A stretch of DNA of 52,082 nt from Chloroflexota bacterium. GTDB taxonomy: Bacteria > Chloroflexota > Anaerolineae > UBA4142. This document shows, piece by piece, positions 1 to 10,692 of this stretch. The DNA lies in assembly GCA_023489485.1 (NCBI GenBank), contig JAMDCU010000080.1:935-53016 (forward strand), given 5' to 3'. A model generated the notes under the pieces. It did no database searches. It was not told where the DNA came from and was given only the letters and a program-made list of their open reading frames with translations. The stretch's first letter is position 1; each line of letters starts with the position of its first letter. Made by a program: the position numbers and the translations under genes.

Positions 1-5
1 TCCAC

Positions 6-1778
6 GTGCTGTTGATTCAGCGCGCGACCGAGCTCCGGCACCACAGTGGCCAAATGGCCCTGCCGGGGGGCGGGTACGAGCCTGCGGACCGCACCCTGTG
101 GCAGACGGCGGTGCGGGAGGCGGGGGGCGTGGCGGTGGTGGACATCGGGGGGCAGTCGACGAACGTGGCGTTCTACGACGGGGACTCGATGCTGTGCGCG
201 GTGGGGCTGCCGATATCGGGGGACCACTTCACGCGGGGTTTGGGGGAGTTGAAGGCGCGGTCGTTCGAAGAGGCGGAGAGATTGAAGTTCGCGCACGGGT
301 GCGCGCTGCTGGGGCTGACGGCGGACCACATCGTGATCGAGTCCCTGGACCGCCTCTCCCGCCATGCCGACTGGCACCAGGGCTTTCTTCTCGATGAGAT
401 GAAGGAGTGGGGACTCACAGTTGTCTTCTGGAAAGATTACAACTCCCGAGTCGAACGGGCCGTGATGGGTGCCATCGCGCAAGATGGTATGGAGCAGTCT
501 CTCCAACGCATGAAGGAAGGCAACCTCTACAAGGCGAGAGATGGCCGCGTCACCGCACGCACCCCGGCCTTCGGGTATTCTATCGTGGACGGGAACGGAA
601 AAGCCTCCGCAGACGCCAGGAAGGACACCCATTACGCTCTTTGCTCGGAGGAAGCTAAGGTCGTCGAAATGATCTACCGCAAGATCGCGATCGAGGGGGC
701 GTCATTGCGCCAGCTCGCAGTCTGGCTCGATGACTACGGCCGGCCGCCTAAGCAGTCTCCCCGCTGGAATACTCGCACGCTGCTTCTGATGTTGCGGAAT
801 CCTCTGTACAAGGGCGAGTTCTACGCGCATCGCTACACGTACATGAAGGAGCCGGCAGTTCGACAAAGGCCCGGTCGAGAGACCAAGTTCACGACGCGGA
901 AAGTGGAGCGACCCCGCGACGAGTGGATTGCTGTCCCAGTTCCTCCCATCGTCTCCCCCGAGCTCTGGGAGAAGGCCAACCGCGTCCTTGACCGAAACGC
1001 CATCATGTCGAGGCGCCATGCCAGCGCCCCCTATCTCCTGACCGGCCTTGTCAAATGTGCAGGATGCGGTTACTCCTATGTCGGGAAAATGAAGAAGCGT
1101 CGCAAGGGAGGCAAAGAATATCTGCTCCGCTCTTATCGTTGCAACGGTTCGAATGGGTTACATGGAGTCTTCCGGGATGTGAGTTGTACGGAGAGCCAGA
1201 TCTCCTGCACGCGGCTGGACACTGCCGTCTGGAAGGCGGTCTCGAATGCGCTTCTCCATCCCGAGCTTCTCATTGAGGCACTCGAGCACGGTTACCAGAG
1301 TGGACCCAATGCGGAGATCCTGGCCCAGATTCAGTTGCTGGAAGGACAGCTTGCGGACTTGGACGCGGAGGATGGGGACCTGTATCGAGCCTACAGAGCC
1401 AAGGCTTTCAATGAGCAAGAGTTCGCGACCAAGCGGCAGGAGCTAAAAGAACGTCGAGAGAAGATCAAGCTTGAACTCGGAGCACTGAAGAACCGGGTCA
1501 TGTCCCAAGAGGAGCTGGAACTGAACAAAGAAAAGATCCTCGCCCAATCGCAGTTGCTGAAGGAGCAGGAGCTTACTCCGGAGCCGCTTTTCGAGGTAAA
1601 GCAGACGATCCTGAAGTTGGTCGTGGATCAGATCAAACTGAACGTGGATGAGGGCTGGTTCGAAATCGAGGGGCTTGTGCCGGGTCACTATTTCCTGGAG
1701 GGAACCGAGTCCATTGCGCCAATCCCTGTGGACAGGGATTGGCCGCGGCCACGAGCATCAAATTGGCCGGGAAGGTGA
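6..1778 (+). CDS. Chimeric ORF: Nudix (CoA-diphosphatase-like) fragment + FtsA-like fragment + large serine recombinase lacking its N-terminal catalytic part
   Basis: aa 1-40 [38 protein letters not shown] (Nudix-like); aa ~41-105 [49 protein letters not shown] (FtsA-like); from ~aa 108 [28 protein letters not shown] plus recombinase domain and zinc ribbon [12 protein letters not shown]...YRCNG. ORF is open at the left window edge. Confidence 0.75.
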   Translation: MLLIQRATELRHHSGQMALPGGGYEPADRTLWQTAVREAGGVAVVDIGGQSTNVAFYDGDSMLCAVGLPISGDHFTRGLGELKARSFEEAERLKFAHGCALLGLTADHIVIESLDRLSRHADWHQGFLLDEMKEWGLTVVFWKDYNSRVERAVMGAIAQDGMEQSLQRMKEGNLYKARDGRVTARTPAFGYSIVDGNGKASADARKDTHYALCSEEAKVVEMIYRKIAIEGASLRQLAVWLDDYGRPPKQSPRWNTRTLLLMLRNPLYKGEFYAHRYTYMKEPAVRQRPGRETKFTTRKVERPRDEWIAVPVPPIVSPELWEKANRVLDRNAIMSRRHASAPYLLTGLVKCAGCGYSYVGKMKKRRKGGKEYLLRSYRCNGSNGLHGVFRDVSCTESQISCTRLDTAVWKAVSNALLHPELLIEALEHGYQSGPNAEILAQIQLLEGQLADLDAEDGDLYRAYRAKAFNEQEFATKRQELKERREKIKLELGALKNRVMSQEELELNKEKILAQSQLLKEQELTPEPLFEVKQTILKLVVDQIKLNVDEGWFEIEGLVPGHYFLEGTESIAPIPVDRDWPRPRASNWPGR

Positions 1779-1860
1779 GCGTCCCCTGGGCTCGACTAAT
1801 GGTCACCACGCGATCTTCCAACAACGTGCATTGGTCACAACCTCCATTGTGTAGACAAGG
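1733..1860 (-). pseudogene. comM/yifB Mg-chelatase-like ATPase fragment, copy 1
   Basis: Minus-strand [31 protein letters not shown]; nucleotide match to 25325-25440. Confidence 0.75.
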
Positions 1861-2025
1861 ACATCATAGCAGCACTGGCCGATTTTGTACGAGCCTGGCA
1901 TTCAGAACAGCGAGTCGGATGGTCCTGCTCATCCAGAGTCGGGAAGACCTTGGGCCTCTGGAGGTCCATTTCATTTGAGCCGCTGGAACCAGACTTGAGG
2001 GGCACTGCCGACTGCCAAGCACGAT

Positions 2026-2103
2026 CGCGGAATCTTTCTCACGCTGCTCGACGGTGGGCTTCGCACCTCCGAGCTGTGCGCTCTCACGCTCGACAACCTC
2101 AAT
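2026..2103 (+). pseudogene. Tyrosine recombinase/phage integrase catalytic-Arg motif remnant
   Basis: Frame reads RGIFLTLLDGGLRTSELCALTLDNLN, typical of the Xer/integrase box I region; no full ORF. Confidence 0.6.
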
Positions 2104-2122
2104 TGTCAGTCACACAGCCGGC

Positions 2123-3079
2123 TCAAGCTCCAACGCCTGCATTGTCCCGGGCTATCGCTGTGGTCGGTCCTTTCGCCGGCATTCCTTGGGCCGCTCGCGC
2201 TTCGGGCGTGAGCGCCTCGGCATACGTCTTGGGTTGAGCACGCGAGCCGAATCGCCTCGAGTAGACGCAGGTGAACTCCGCCCCGAATAGCAAGATCAGC
2301 GAGGCCAGGTTGATCCACACCAGGATCACAACCAGGGCTCCCGCCGCGCCGAACGCCAGGCCGGGATTTGTCAGGCGAATGATCACGCTAAGCACCACCT
2401 GGGCCACGATAAAGAGCAGTGCTGTCAAAGTCGCTCCAGGCCACACATCGCTCCAGGGGATCCGGACGTCTGGCAAGAACTTGAAGATGCAGGCAAACAG
2501 CAGGGTGACCAGGCCAAACGACAGGCCGAAGTCGGCCAGCTGCCAGACCGTCTCTCCGCCCGGTACGGCGCTGCCCAGAAGCGAGCCGACCGCGCTCACA
2601 CCAGCCGTGAGCAGCAGCGATGCCAGCAAAAGAACCCCGAGTCCGAGAGCCATGGCGAAGGACAAGGTGTTGTCCCGAATCAGATCCACAAGACGGTAGC
2701 CCGGTTTTGGAGCGACTTCCCACACCGAGTTGAGCGCGTCTCTGAGTTGGAAGAAAAAACCGGCCGCACCCAGAATGATGCCGGCAACGCCCACCACGAC
2801 GGCGATCACCCCTGCGCCCGGGTGACTGACGCTCGCGACCAACTCCTGAGTGAATTGTGCTGTGCTGCTCCCGACCACCCCACTGATCGAGCGGACAATG
2901 TTGCCTTCGGTCGCCGCCCGTCCATAGACCAGCCCGGCGATGGCAATGGCCATAATCAGCACCGGGGCAATGGCAAAGATCCCGAAATAGGCCAGCGCTG
3001 CTCCCAGGCGAATCGCTTTATGCTCATTCCATTTGGAAGAGGTATCGGCCAGCATGCTCCAGGCAAGTTTCAGATTCAT
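2123..3079 (-). CDS. YihY/BrkB family inner membrane protein
   Basis: 318 aa, RLGAALAYFGIFAIAPVLIMAIAIAGLVYG..., multiple TM segments. Confidence 0.85.
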   Translation of the reverse strand: MNLKLAWSMLADTSSKWNEHKAIRLGAALAYFGIFAIAPVLIMAIAIAGLVYGRAATEGNIVRSISGVVGSSTAQFTQELVASVSHPGAGVIAVVVGVAGIILGAAGFFFQLRDALNSVWEVAPKPGYRLVDLIRDNTLSFAMALGLGVLLLASLLLTAGVSAVGSLLGSAVPGGETVWQLADFGLSFGLVTLLFACIFKFLPDVRIPWSDVWPGATLTALLFIVAQVVLSVIIRLTNPGLAFGAAGALVVILVWINLASLILLFGAEFTCVYSRRFGSRAQPKTYAEALTPEARAAQGMPAKGPTTAIARDNAGVGA

Positions 3080-4500
3080 GCCGGTTGTCCTGGCGCCTTT
3101 TCGTTTTCACGCTGTGTCGCCGCTTCGGCTTTGGCCTCCTCGACCATCTCGCCGGCTTGATTGATGGCCTGGTCTACCTTGGCCAGCAGCGCCGTGTGCG
3201 CCTCGGCCGTGTCCGTGCCCGCCGTCTGTGCGGCCTCGGTGAGGGTCTGGTTGGCTTTGCTCAACAAGTGGTCCACCTGAGCGTCCACATCGTCGCGGTC
3301 CCCCTTGGAAAGGCTAATGCGGCCATGTCCGGTTCGCAACCGCTGCGACCCTTCGGCGCGTAATCGTCGAATTCTCGCGCGCATCGTCGACATGATGTTT
3401 GCCGAGCCTTCGTCGGGCTCTTCGGCGCCGCCAACGCCCGCGTGCACGATCAGATGATCCATCAGGACCTGGACGATCGCTGCCAGGGGGATGGCCAGAA
3501 ATGCCCCGGCGATTCCGAGCAGGCTGGTAAATGCGAAGACGGCCAGGATGACCGTGATCGGGCTCACGCCGACCGAGCGCCCCATCAACCGCGGCACCAG
3601 AATATGGTTCTCGCTCATCTGAATCACGACCGTATATACCACGACCAGTAAGGTCGCGTGCGGGGAGATTGACAGAGCAACGAGGACGGCCGGAATCGCG
3701 CCAAGGGTCGGACCGACCATCGGCACAAACTCGACCAGCCCCGCCAACGCTCCGAGCGCCAGGGGATAGGGCAGGCCAATCACCAGGTAACCCAGGCTGG
3801 ACAGCACCCCGATCGACGTCATCAGGAGGAGTTCGCCGCGCACATAGCCGCCCAGGCGGCTCTCGATCTCACGCCAGATGGCCAGCAGTTCCGGACGCCG
3901 GGCGGCGGGGGCCAGCGACAGCCAGAATCGCTCCAACCGCGACTGGTCGAGGGTCAGGTAAACACTTAGGACGACGACGCTGAGTACTTGGGCCAGCAAT
4001 GAGAGCGCGCCCATCCCGATGCCCAGCGCCCCGCTCAGAACCACTCCACTTGCTGCCTGCAACTGAATGGCTAACTGGGCCTCGGTCGGCAGCTGCTGTG
4101 GCAGGGTGCGAATCGCCTCGTTGGGGTTGTTCTCCAGCGAGGCAACGAGGCTGGCGTACATCTGTGGCAGGCCGCGGATGAGTGCCCCGCCCTGGTCGAT
4201 CAGCGCCGGGATCACCAGCACGAACAGCCCGGCGAGCACGCCCAAGATGCCCAAGTAGATAATCAGCAGGGCGGGGGCTTTGGGTATTCCCCGGCGCTGC
4301 AAAGCAAACACGATCGGCCGGAGCGTGGCGACCACCACCAAGGCCACCAGCACCAGAATCAGAACATCTATCAAACGCAGAACGAGCAGCACGGCGCCGA
4401 ACACCCCCAGCAGTGTGAGTCCCGCGAGGGCTATCTGCGACGGCCTGATCTTGAGTTCCACCGTTGGTACAGGCGGAGCAGAGTCAAAGGGGTTGTGCAT
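3076..4500 (-). CDS. AI-2E family transporter (PF01594-like permease)
   Basis: Multi-TM ORF with ..FVPMVGPTLGAIPAVLVAL.. and ..GIAGAFLAIPLAAIVQVL..; likely start MHNPFDSAPP; overlaps yihY by 4 nt. Confidence 0.85.
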   Translation of the reverse strand: MHNPFDSAPPVPTVELKIRPSQIALAGLTLLGVFGAVLLVLRLIDVLILVLVALVVVATLRPIVFALQRRGIPKAPALLIIYLGILGVLAGLFVLVIPALIDQGGALIRGLPQMYASLVASLENNPNEAIRTLPQQLPTEAQLAIQLQAASGVVLSGALGIGMGALSLLAQVLSVVVLSVYLTLDQSRLERFWLSLAPAARRPELLAIWREIESRLGGYVRGELLLMTSIGVLSSLGYLVIGLPYPLALGALAGLVEFVPMVGPTLGAIPAVLVALSISPHATLLVVVYTVVIQMSENHILVPRLMGRSVGVSPITVILAVFAFTSLLGIAGAFLAIPLAAIVQVLMDHLIVHAGVGGAEEPDEGSANIMSTMRARIRRLRAEGSQRLRTGHGRISLSKGDRDDVDAQVDHLLSKANQTLTEAAQTAGTDTAEAHTALLAKVDQAINQAGEMVEEAKAEAATQRENEKAPGQPA

Positions 4501-4603
4501 GCTTCCTCCCTGGCCCCTTACGCGGCCATCTCCCGTCACCACCACAAGGTGTTGGCCGCCCTTCTTTTGGGAGCAGTTGATCTCCCGTTAACTATCTACA
4601 TTC

Positions 4604-4682
4604 AAAATACAGCTCTTTGACCGAAAAAGGAATCATTTGGATTCGTTGGTTTTTGTCGTAAAGCACGCGCACGCGTTGTCGT
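4604..4682 (-). promoter_or_regulatory. Conserved promoter module copy M1 (upstream of AI-2E/yihY)
   Basis: Minus strand: ACGACA-N17-ACGACAAAAA..AATGATTCCTTTTT..TATTTT at the same 23/22/28 offsets as the other copies; upstream TGTCGT half missing. Confidence 0.7.
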
Positions 4683-5008
4683 ATTCTGAAGGTGAGATCG
4701 TTTTCAAGGTCTTTTGTTGCAGCTCTCCCCGCAGCAGGAGTAGATAGGAAAACTAACCCAAGAGCGAGTCTGACAGAGAAGCATCCGCAAGACCCCCTTG
4801 CTGGCGCCTGGCCGAATTGGTCGGTGCCGCATCCGCAGCTCGTCTGTATCGCCCTAATCAAGATCCACGGAAAAAGAATCCTTGCCTTTCGGCAACTGGG
4901 CTTCATAATGTGCATATTGAATTCTAACCGGTTGGGTGCGCGACTACCCACGACCATTAGGTTGCGCTGAGAGGCACCCCCAAGAGCCCAAGATATGCGT
5001 TGCCCGTT

Positions 5009-5055
5009 GTGGGCTTGTAACCCGATCGTGCTAGGTTCGAGCCCTAGCCCCGCTA
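5009..5055 (+). pseudogene. tRNA 3'-half remnant (anticodon TGT, Thr-like)
   Basis: Anticodon loop CTTGTAA, 5-nt variable loop, T-arm CTAGG-TTCGAGC-CCTAG, acceptor 3' strand CCCCGCT; no matching 5' acceptor/D-arm upstream. Confidence 0.5.
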
Positions 5056-5067
5056 CCTTTGAATGAA

Positions 5068-5111
5068 AAAGACCGCGAAATCACTCGGACATGAGTAATC
5101 TGGCGGTCTTT
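5068..5111. terminator. Hairpin, rho-independent terminator-like
   Basis: AAAGACCGC ... GCGGTCTTT followed by TCTTTG. Confidence 0.6.
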
Positions 5112-5407
5112 CTTTGATCTCAACTTTTTATTCTTCTCGAGTTGACGGTCAGTCATGACGTCAATACGACCCGCACCTAGACCCCACTGGTCATTGGCTC
5201 GACTGTCACTCGCATGATCAGTCATCGGGCCCCTCAGGAAGTCAAATCTGATTCAGCGATATTGACCAGAAGCTCTCTCATATTCCCATTTCGGGCACTC
5301 GCTATCGAGAGCAACAGACAGCCTTGCGAAGGTTGCGCCCCACGAACCGCGCGCCTCGAGGACCCAGCGCAAGGTTTTGTCTGGGCCATGAGGACTGACC
5401 AATCTGT

Positions 5408-7389
<1,982 letters not shown>

Positions 7390-7454
7390 GGCACATTCCT
7401 CCTTAATGGAATTGAACGGGCTCCGGTGAGACGATCCTTCCCGAAGGCCAATGC

Positions 7455-7544
7455 AGCATACCACCTTCGATCCGCAAAAAGAATCACTTGGACTCGGTCC
7501 TTTTTGTCGTAAAAGCAATGACTGCTCTGTCGTGGTTGACGACA
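7455..7544 (-). promoter_or_regulatory. Conserved promoter module copy M2 (groESL)
   Basis: Minus strand TGTCGTCAACCACGACA-N17-ACGACAAAAA..AGTGATTCTTTTT..TATGCT. Confidence 0.8.
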
Positions 7545-7715
7545 CGGCGATCAAGCGGGCAGCCTTGGGGCATCCCCAACGAAAAAGCCTCGGGTGGTTG
7601 TGACCGTATGGCGATCCGGAGTTGCGTGCCGCACAGGTGCGGCGCGTTGCCGATTTTCTAGCTGCGGGCGGCTGGATTGTGAATACGGTCCGGGCAGGTC
7701 AACAGCCCCGCGGGG

Positions 7716-7898
7716 CTGGTTCAGGAAATCGCCGGTTGGGGCTTGGGCTGGCTGGTCGGCATTTTCGTGGGTCAGACGGCCGCGTATGCCATGGGCGGAA
7801 AAAGCTTGCCGGCGGCTACCTTTCGGGCGCTGGCCTTCGCACAGTGCACGTCCATCGTGTTGGTCTTGACTGATTCCAACGCTCGGTCCAACCGCTAG
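7716..7898 (+). pseudogene. YIP1-family-like membrane protein C-terminal fragment
   Basis: LVQEIAGWGLGWLVGIFVGQTAAYAMGGKSLPAATFRALAFAQCTSIVLVLTDSN; no intact N-terminus in frame. Confidence 0.4.
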
Positions 7899-8125
7899 GG
7901 CGCTGGCCCTCGTGCTTTGCTTTGTTAGCTCGTGGATAGCTTTTCGAGCATCACTCCACTTGAGCGGCTGGCGTTTGATCTGGGTGCCATTTATCAGCGC
8001 CGTCGTTCTGTTGATCAGCACGCTTATCGTGGTTCTCTGGGTCACTGGAACCGGAGTTACTTTGTCGGGCTTGCTCCTGCGATTAGGTTTGAGCCTGCGG
8101 TGATGCGTGACCCGCGAAAACTGAC

Positions 8126-8157
8126 AACGGGCTGGGAGTTCTTCCCAACCCGTTTTT
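8126..8157 (+). terminator. Rho-independent terminator-like hairpin
   Basis: AACGGGcTGGGAgttctTCCCAaCCCGTTTTT. Confidence 0.6.
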
Positions 8158-8189
8158 CTGTAGCTCTGTGGGATTCTTTGCTTGCGTTT

Positions 8190-8543
8190 CTAACCCAGCA
8201 TCCCGCCCACCCGGTCCGACTCATTGCCAGGGGCGCCGTGCAAAATCCCGAGAAAGACCAACTCTTGACCGAGAGCATGGATCACATGGTTCTCCATCGG
8301 ATTAAAGATGAGCAAAGAGTTCGGGCCCAGAGTTTGCTCCTTGCCGTCGCCGCCGGCGAAGGTTCCGCTCCCCTTCAGCACGATAACATAAAAGGGTGAG
8401 TTGGAAGTGTTGTGTTCCTTGATCGTTTGGCCGGGGTGGAGCGTAAAGCGTAGCACTCTCCCGTCCTTGTCCACGAAGAGTGGCTGTGCGTGCGCCTCTT
8501 TCGCGTCGAACTCGAGCCCCTGAAGCAGTTGCATGGTTCTCAT
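8190..8543 (-). CDS. Cupin domain protein
   Basis: 117 aa; HPGQTIKEHNTSNSPFYVIVLKGSGTFAGGDGKEQTLGPNSLLIFNPMENHVIHAL. Confidence 0.8.
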   Translation of the reverse strand: MRTMQLLQGLEFDAKEAHAQPLFVDKDGRVLRFTLHPGQTIKEHNTSNSPFYVIVLKGSGTFAGGDGKEQTLGPNSLLIFNPMENHVIHALGQELVFLGILHGAPGNESDRVGGMLG

Positions 8544-8596
8544 TCATTCCTCTTTCAAATCAAGGTGGGTGGCGCGCGTGTTTTTTGCGCCGGCCC

Positions 8597-8956
8597 TTAA
8601 TGCCGGCCGGTGTCACGGCGTTTCAGCTCATCGTCAATTCGGTCGACCACGTGTAGCATTCCCAAGCGTATGGTGCGCAGAGAGCGGGTGCCAATGGTCA
8701 CTACCTGGCTGGTCGGATAGATGCGCGCTGCCCACCCCTCAAAAGAGCGACCCACGCCCCTGCCATGGTCATCTTCAGATTCACGTTTTGGCATGCTGAT
8801 TCGGTATGATCTTCCGTCTATCGCTTTTGGCTTGCCTTCAGCTATCCGCAACCGTTGGGCGAACCAATCGGCGACCGCTTGTTTGATAGTCATCCTCCAC
8901 GTCTCTGGCGGCTGGCCCAGGGCTTTGGTCGCGCGATTTCTCGAGACTGGGCACAT
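8597..8956 (-). CDS. Hypothetical protein
   Basis: 119-aa ORF, no family recognised. Confidence 0.35.
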   Translation of the reverse strand: MCPVSRNRATKALGQPPETWRMTIKQAVADWFAQRLRIAEGKPKAIDGRSYRISMPKRESEDDHGRGVGRSFEGWAARIYPTSQVVTIGTRSLRTIRLGMLHVVDRIDDELKRRDTGRH

Positions 8957-9248
8957 CTATCGCTCCAACGGGCAAGACCACGCGCGCCACAAGGGCCGGA
9001 TTTGCTGGAAACGGAGGATAGGTAAGCCGTGAAGGAGCTCCGGGGTGCGAGCGATGGGGTCTGTCTGCAAAATAGTAGAACCGGTTCGCACCGACGATGG
9101 TCCCCAAATAATCGCCCTCCTCAGTGGCCACCTCATGATGACCCCAAGGCAGCCACCCGATCCAGTTGCAACGTTTATCAAAAACATGTTGCCACTGTCG
9201 GAAGGCAATCCACTCGCCGGTTGAGTTGAACAGGTATTGGAAATCCAT
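8838..9248 (-). CDS. Small beta-flower-like hypothetical protein (N-terminal part; C-terminal reading uncertain)
   Basis: MDFQYLFNSTGEWIAFRQWQHVFDKRCNWIGWLPWGHHEVATEEGDYLGTIVGANRFYYF: repeated G-W/L-G-x motifs. Confidence 0.4.
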   Translation of the reverse strand: MDFQYLFNSTGEWIAFRQWQHVFDKRCNWIGWLPWGHHEVATEEGDYLGTIVGANRFYYFADRPHRSHPGAPSRLTYPPFPANPALVARVVLPVGAIDVPSLEKSRDQSPGPAARDVEDDYQTSGRRLVRPTVADS

Positions 9249-9530
9249 TGGTCACATCCATGGGATTCAGGGGCGGAACAGTCCCGTCCGAAGAGCCCGG
9301 ATTCGCCACTCCCCCTTTGCCCTGGTCGCCGTAGCACGGAACACAATTCACAACAACCTGTGCGCCGTTCTTCGAATCGCCTTTCAGCTCCAGTGCTGGG
9401 CCAGGCCCGCCAGGATTAGAGGGCCGTGCGCTCTCGGCCGCCTCATTACCTGCCGCATCCGTAGACACGGCTGGCGCAAAAGCCGGTGCAACAGACCCAT
9501 GACCACGATTGCGATGTATCGGCTTTGCAT
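9180..9530 (-). pseudogene. Frameshifted c-type cytochrome with degenerate heme motif
   Basis: MQSRYIAIVVMG (frame 1) shifts to SVAPAFAPAVSTDAAGNEAA...GAQVVVNCVPCYGDQGKGGVANPGSSDGTVPPLNP; CVPCY in place of CXXCH. Confidence 0.65.
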
Positions 9531-9745
9531 CTTTTTCTCCAAAACGAGGTTGGGAGTATGTCGTGGGTTTCGCTCGGCTCGGAATTTCCGAGTACTGAAC
9601 AAATGTGCCGTATCTGCGACGGGCTCAACCATTCGAGCTGGTTCACGGCGGATTCCGCGAGGTTGCCGGTATCCCGGTAGAGAATCGGTTTGGCCATCGC
9701 AGCCTTTTCCCCGACTCAACTCCTGACCAGGCCCGGCGAAGGGGT

Positions 9746-9772
9746 GGGAGACCGATCTCATGTCGGTCTCCC
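9746..9772. terminator. Perfect 10-bp stem hairpin downstream of glsB copy A
   Basis: GGGAGACCGA-TCTCATG-TCGGTCTCCC. Confidence 0.55.
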
Positions 9773-9790
9773 GGAAGCACACGGCCATCG

Positions 9791-10054
9791 CTAGGCCCGG
9801 CGAGGGTGCAAAAACATCCGGCTCAGCCCAATCAAAATCATCGCCCCGATGAACGCCACAACGATGCTCAGCACGTTGATCCCGTTGACCGCATCTGACA
9901 CTCCGAATAAAGCCCCGGCGAGATAGCCGCCTACCAGTCCCCCGATGATCCCCAGAACGATGTCACCGACGAGACCATAGCCGCCCCCCCGCATCACCTG
10001 ACTGGCGAGCCAGCCGGCAATGAGTCCTACGACAATCCAAGATAAGATTCCCAT
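9791..10054 (-). CDS. GlsB/YeaQ/YmgE family stress response membrane protein, copy A
   Basis: MGILSWIVVGLIAGWLASQVMRGGGYGLVGDIVLGIIGGLVGGYLAGALFG... Confidence 0.9.
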   Translation of the reverse strand: MGILSWIVVGLIAGWLASQVMRGGGYGLVGDIVLGIIGGLVGGYLAGALFGVSDAVNGINVLSIVVAFIGAMILIGLSRMFLHPRRA

Positions 10055-10164
10055 CTGTCTACTCCTTCGGTCGAACGAATTACCAGCCCATGGACTGGCG
10101 CAGATCCCAACATCCGTCAAGTGCACAGTCCCGATCTTCTCAGATCTGCTGCGGATGTGAACAC

Positions 10165-10254
10165 AGCATACGGCGCATTGGGGACGAAAGGAACCACTGG
10201 GACTCGTTTGTTTTTGTCGTAAAGGGATGATACGCGCTGTCGTGAAATACGACA
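10165..10254 (-). promoter_or_regulatory. Conserved promoter module copy M3 (glsB copy A)
   Basis: Minus strand TGTCGTATTTCACGACA-N17-ACGACAAAAA..AGTGGTTCCTTT..TATGCT. Confidence 0.8.
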
Positions 10255-10257
10255 GGA

Positions 10258-10469
10258 TCTTGTGCAATGCCACCGAGCGCACCCGGGCCGAGAAAGCAGC
10301 GCGTGTCCTCGCCGAGGTCGGCGACGTCCTCGCGCCATCGCTCGATGGCGAGACGCTGCTCGCGAGCCCGGTGCAGCCCACGTCCAAGCGATCTCGCAGG
10401 AAAAAGATGAACCTGGAGTCGAAGCTGGCATTGTCGCGCTATGCCGTCGAACATGGGATGATTGAGTAG
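10258..10469 (+). pseudogene. Degenerate paralogue of the 3' end of the PAS/GAF gene at 19479-20336
   Basis: ATERTRAEKAARVLAEVGDVLAPSLDGETLLAS...LSRYAVEHGMIE vs ATERKRAEEAARFLAEVNDVLASSLDYETTLAS...LSRYALEHGLIE. Confidence 0.8.
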
Positions 10470-10538
10470 CCCTTCCCAGCCATCCGGAGCGGAGCGTCGC
10501 GGAGACGAAGGACGCCTTTCTTGCCCCATCACACGCGT

Positions 10539-10628
10539 TGTCGCATTTGACGACAACGTGCGGGTTGCTTCTACGACAAGAACAATCGAGTCCCAGTGAT
10601 TCCTTTTCCGGTCCAAACATTGTATGCT
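10539..10628 (+). promoter_or_regulatory. Conserved promoter module copy M5 (upstream of HEAT/BNR gene)
   Basis: TGTCGCATTTGACGACA-N17-ACGACAAGAA..AGTGATTCCTTTT..TATGCT. Confidence 0.8.
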
Positions 10629-10692
10629 GTTATTGTGTCCAAAACGGATCGACAAATCGACCGCTTTCCACCCCAATTTGAGGAGTGACTCA

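Larger units (their letters stand above)
9787..10254. repeat. 468-bp direct repeat, copy A (glsB + promoter module)
   Basis: Manual alignment with 18842-19309: one mismatch seen (T/C in ..AAATCATCG.. vs ..AAACCATCG..). Confidence 0.9.

Noticed and set aside
4592-4957. 121-aa minus-strand ORF upstream of AI-2E
   Set aside because: Overlaps the conserved promoter module M1 and has no protein-like pattern; more likely a regulatory region.
5009-5055. Calling a complete tRNA-Thr gene
   Set aside because: No 5' acceptor strand or D-arm complementary to the 3' half.
7551-8045. 164-aa minus-strand ORF
   Set aside because: No protein family pattern; overlaps a plus-strand YIP1-like remnant.
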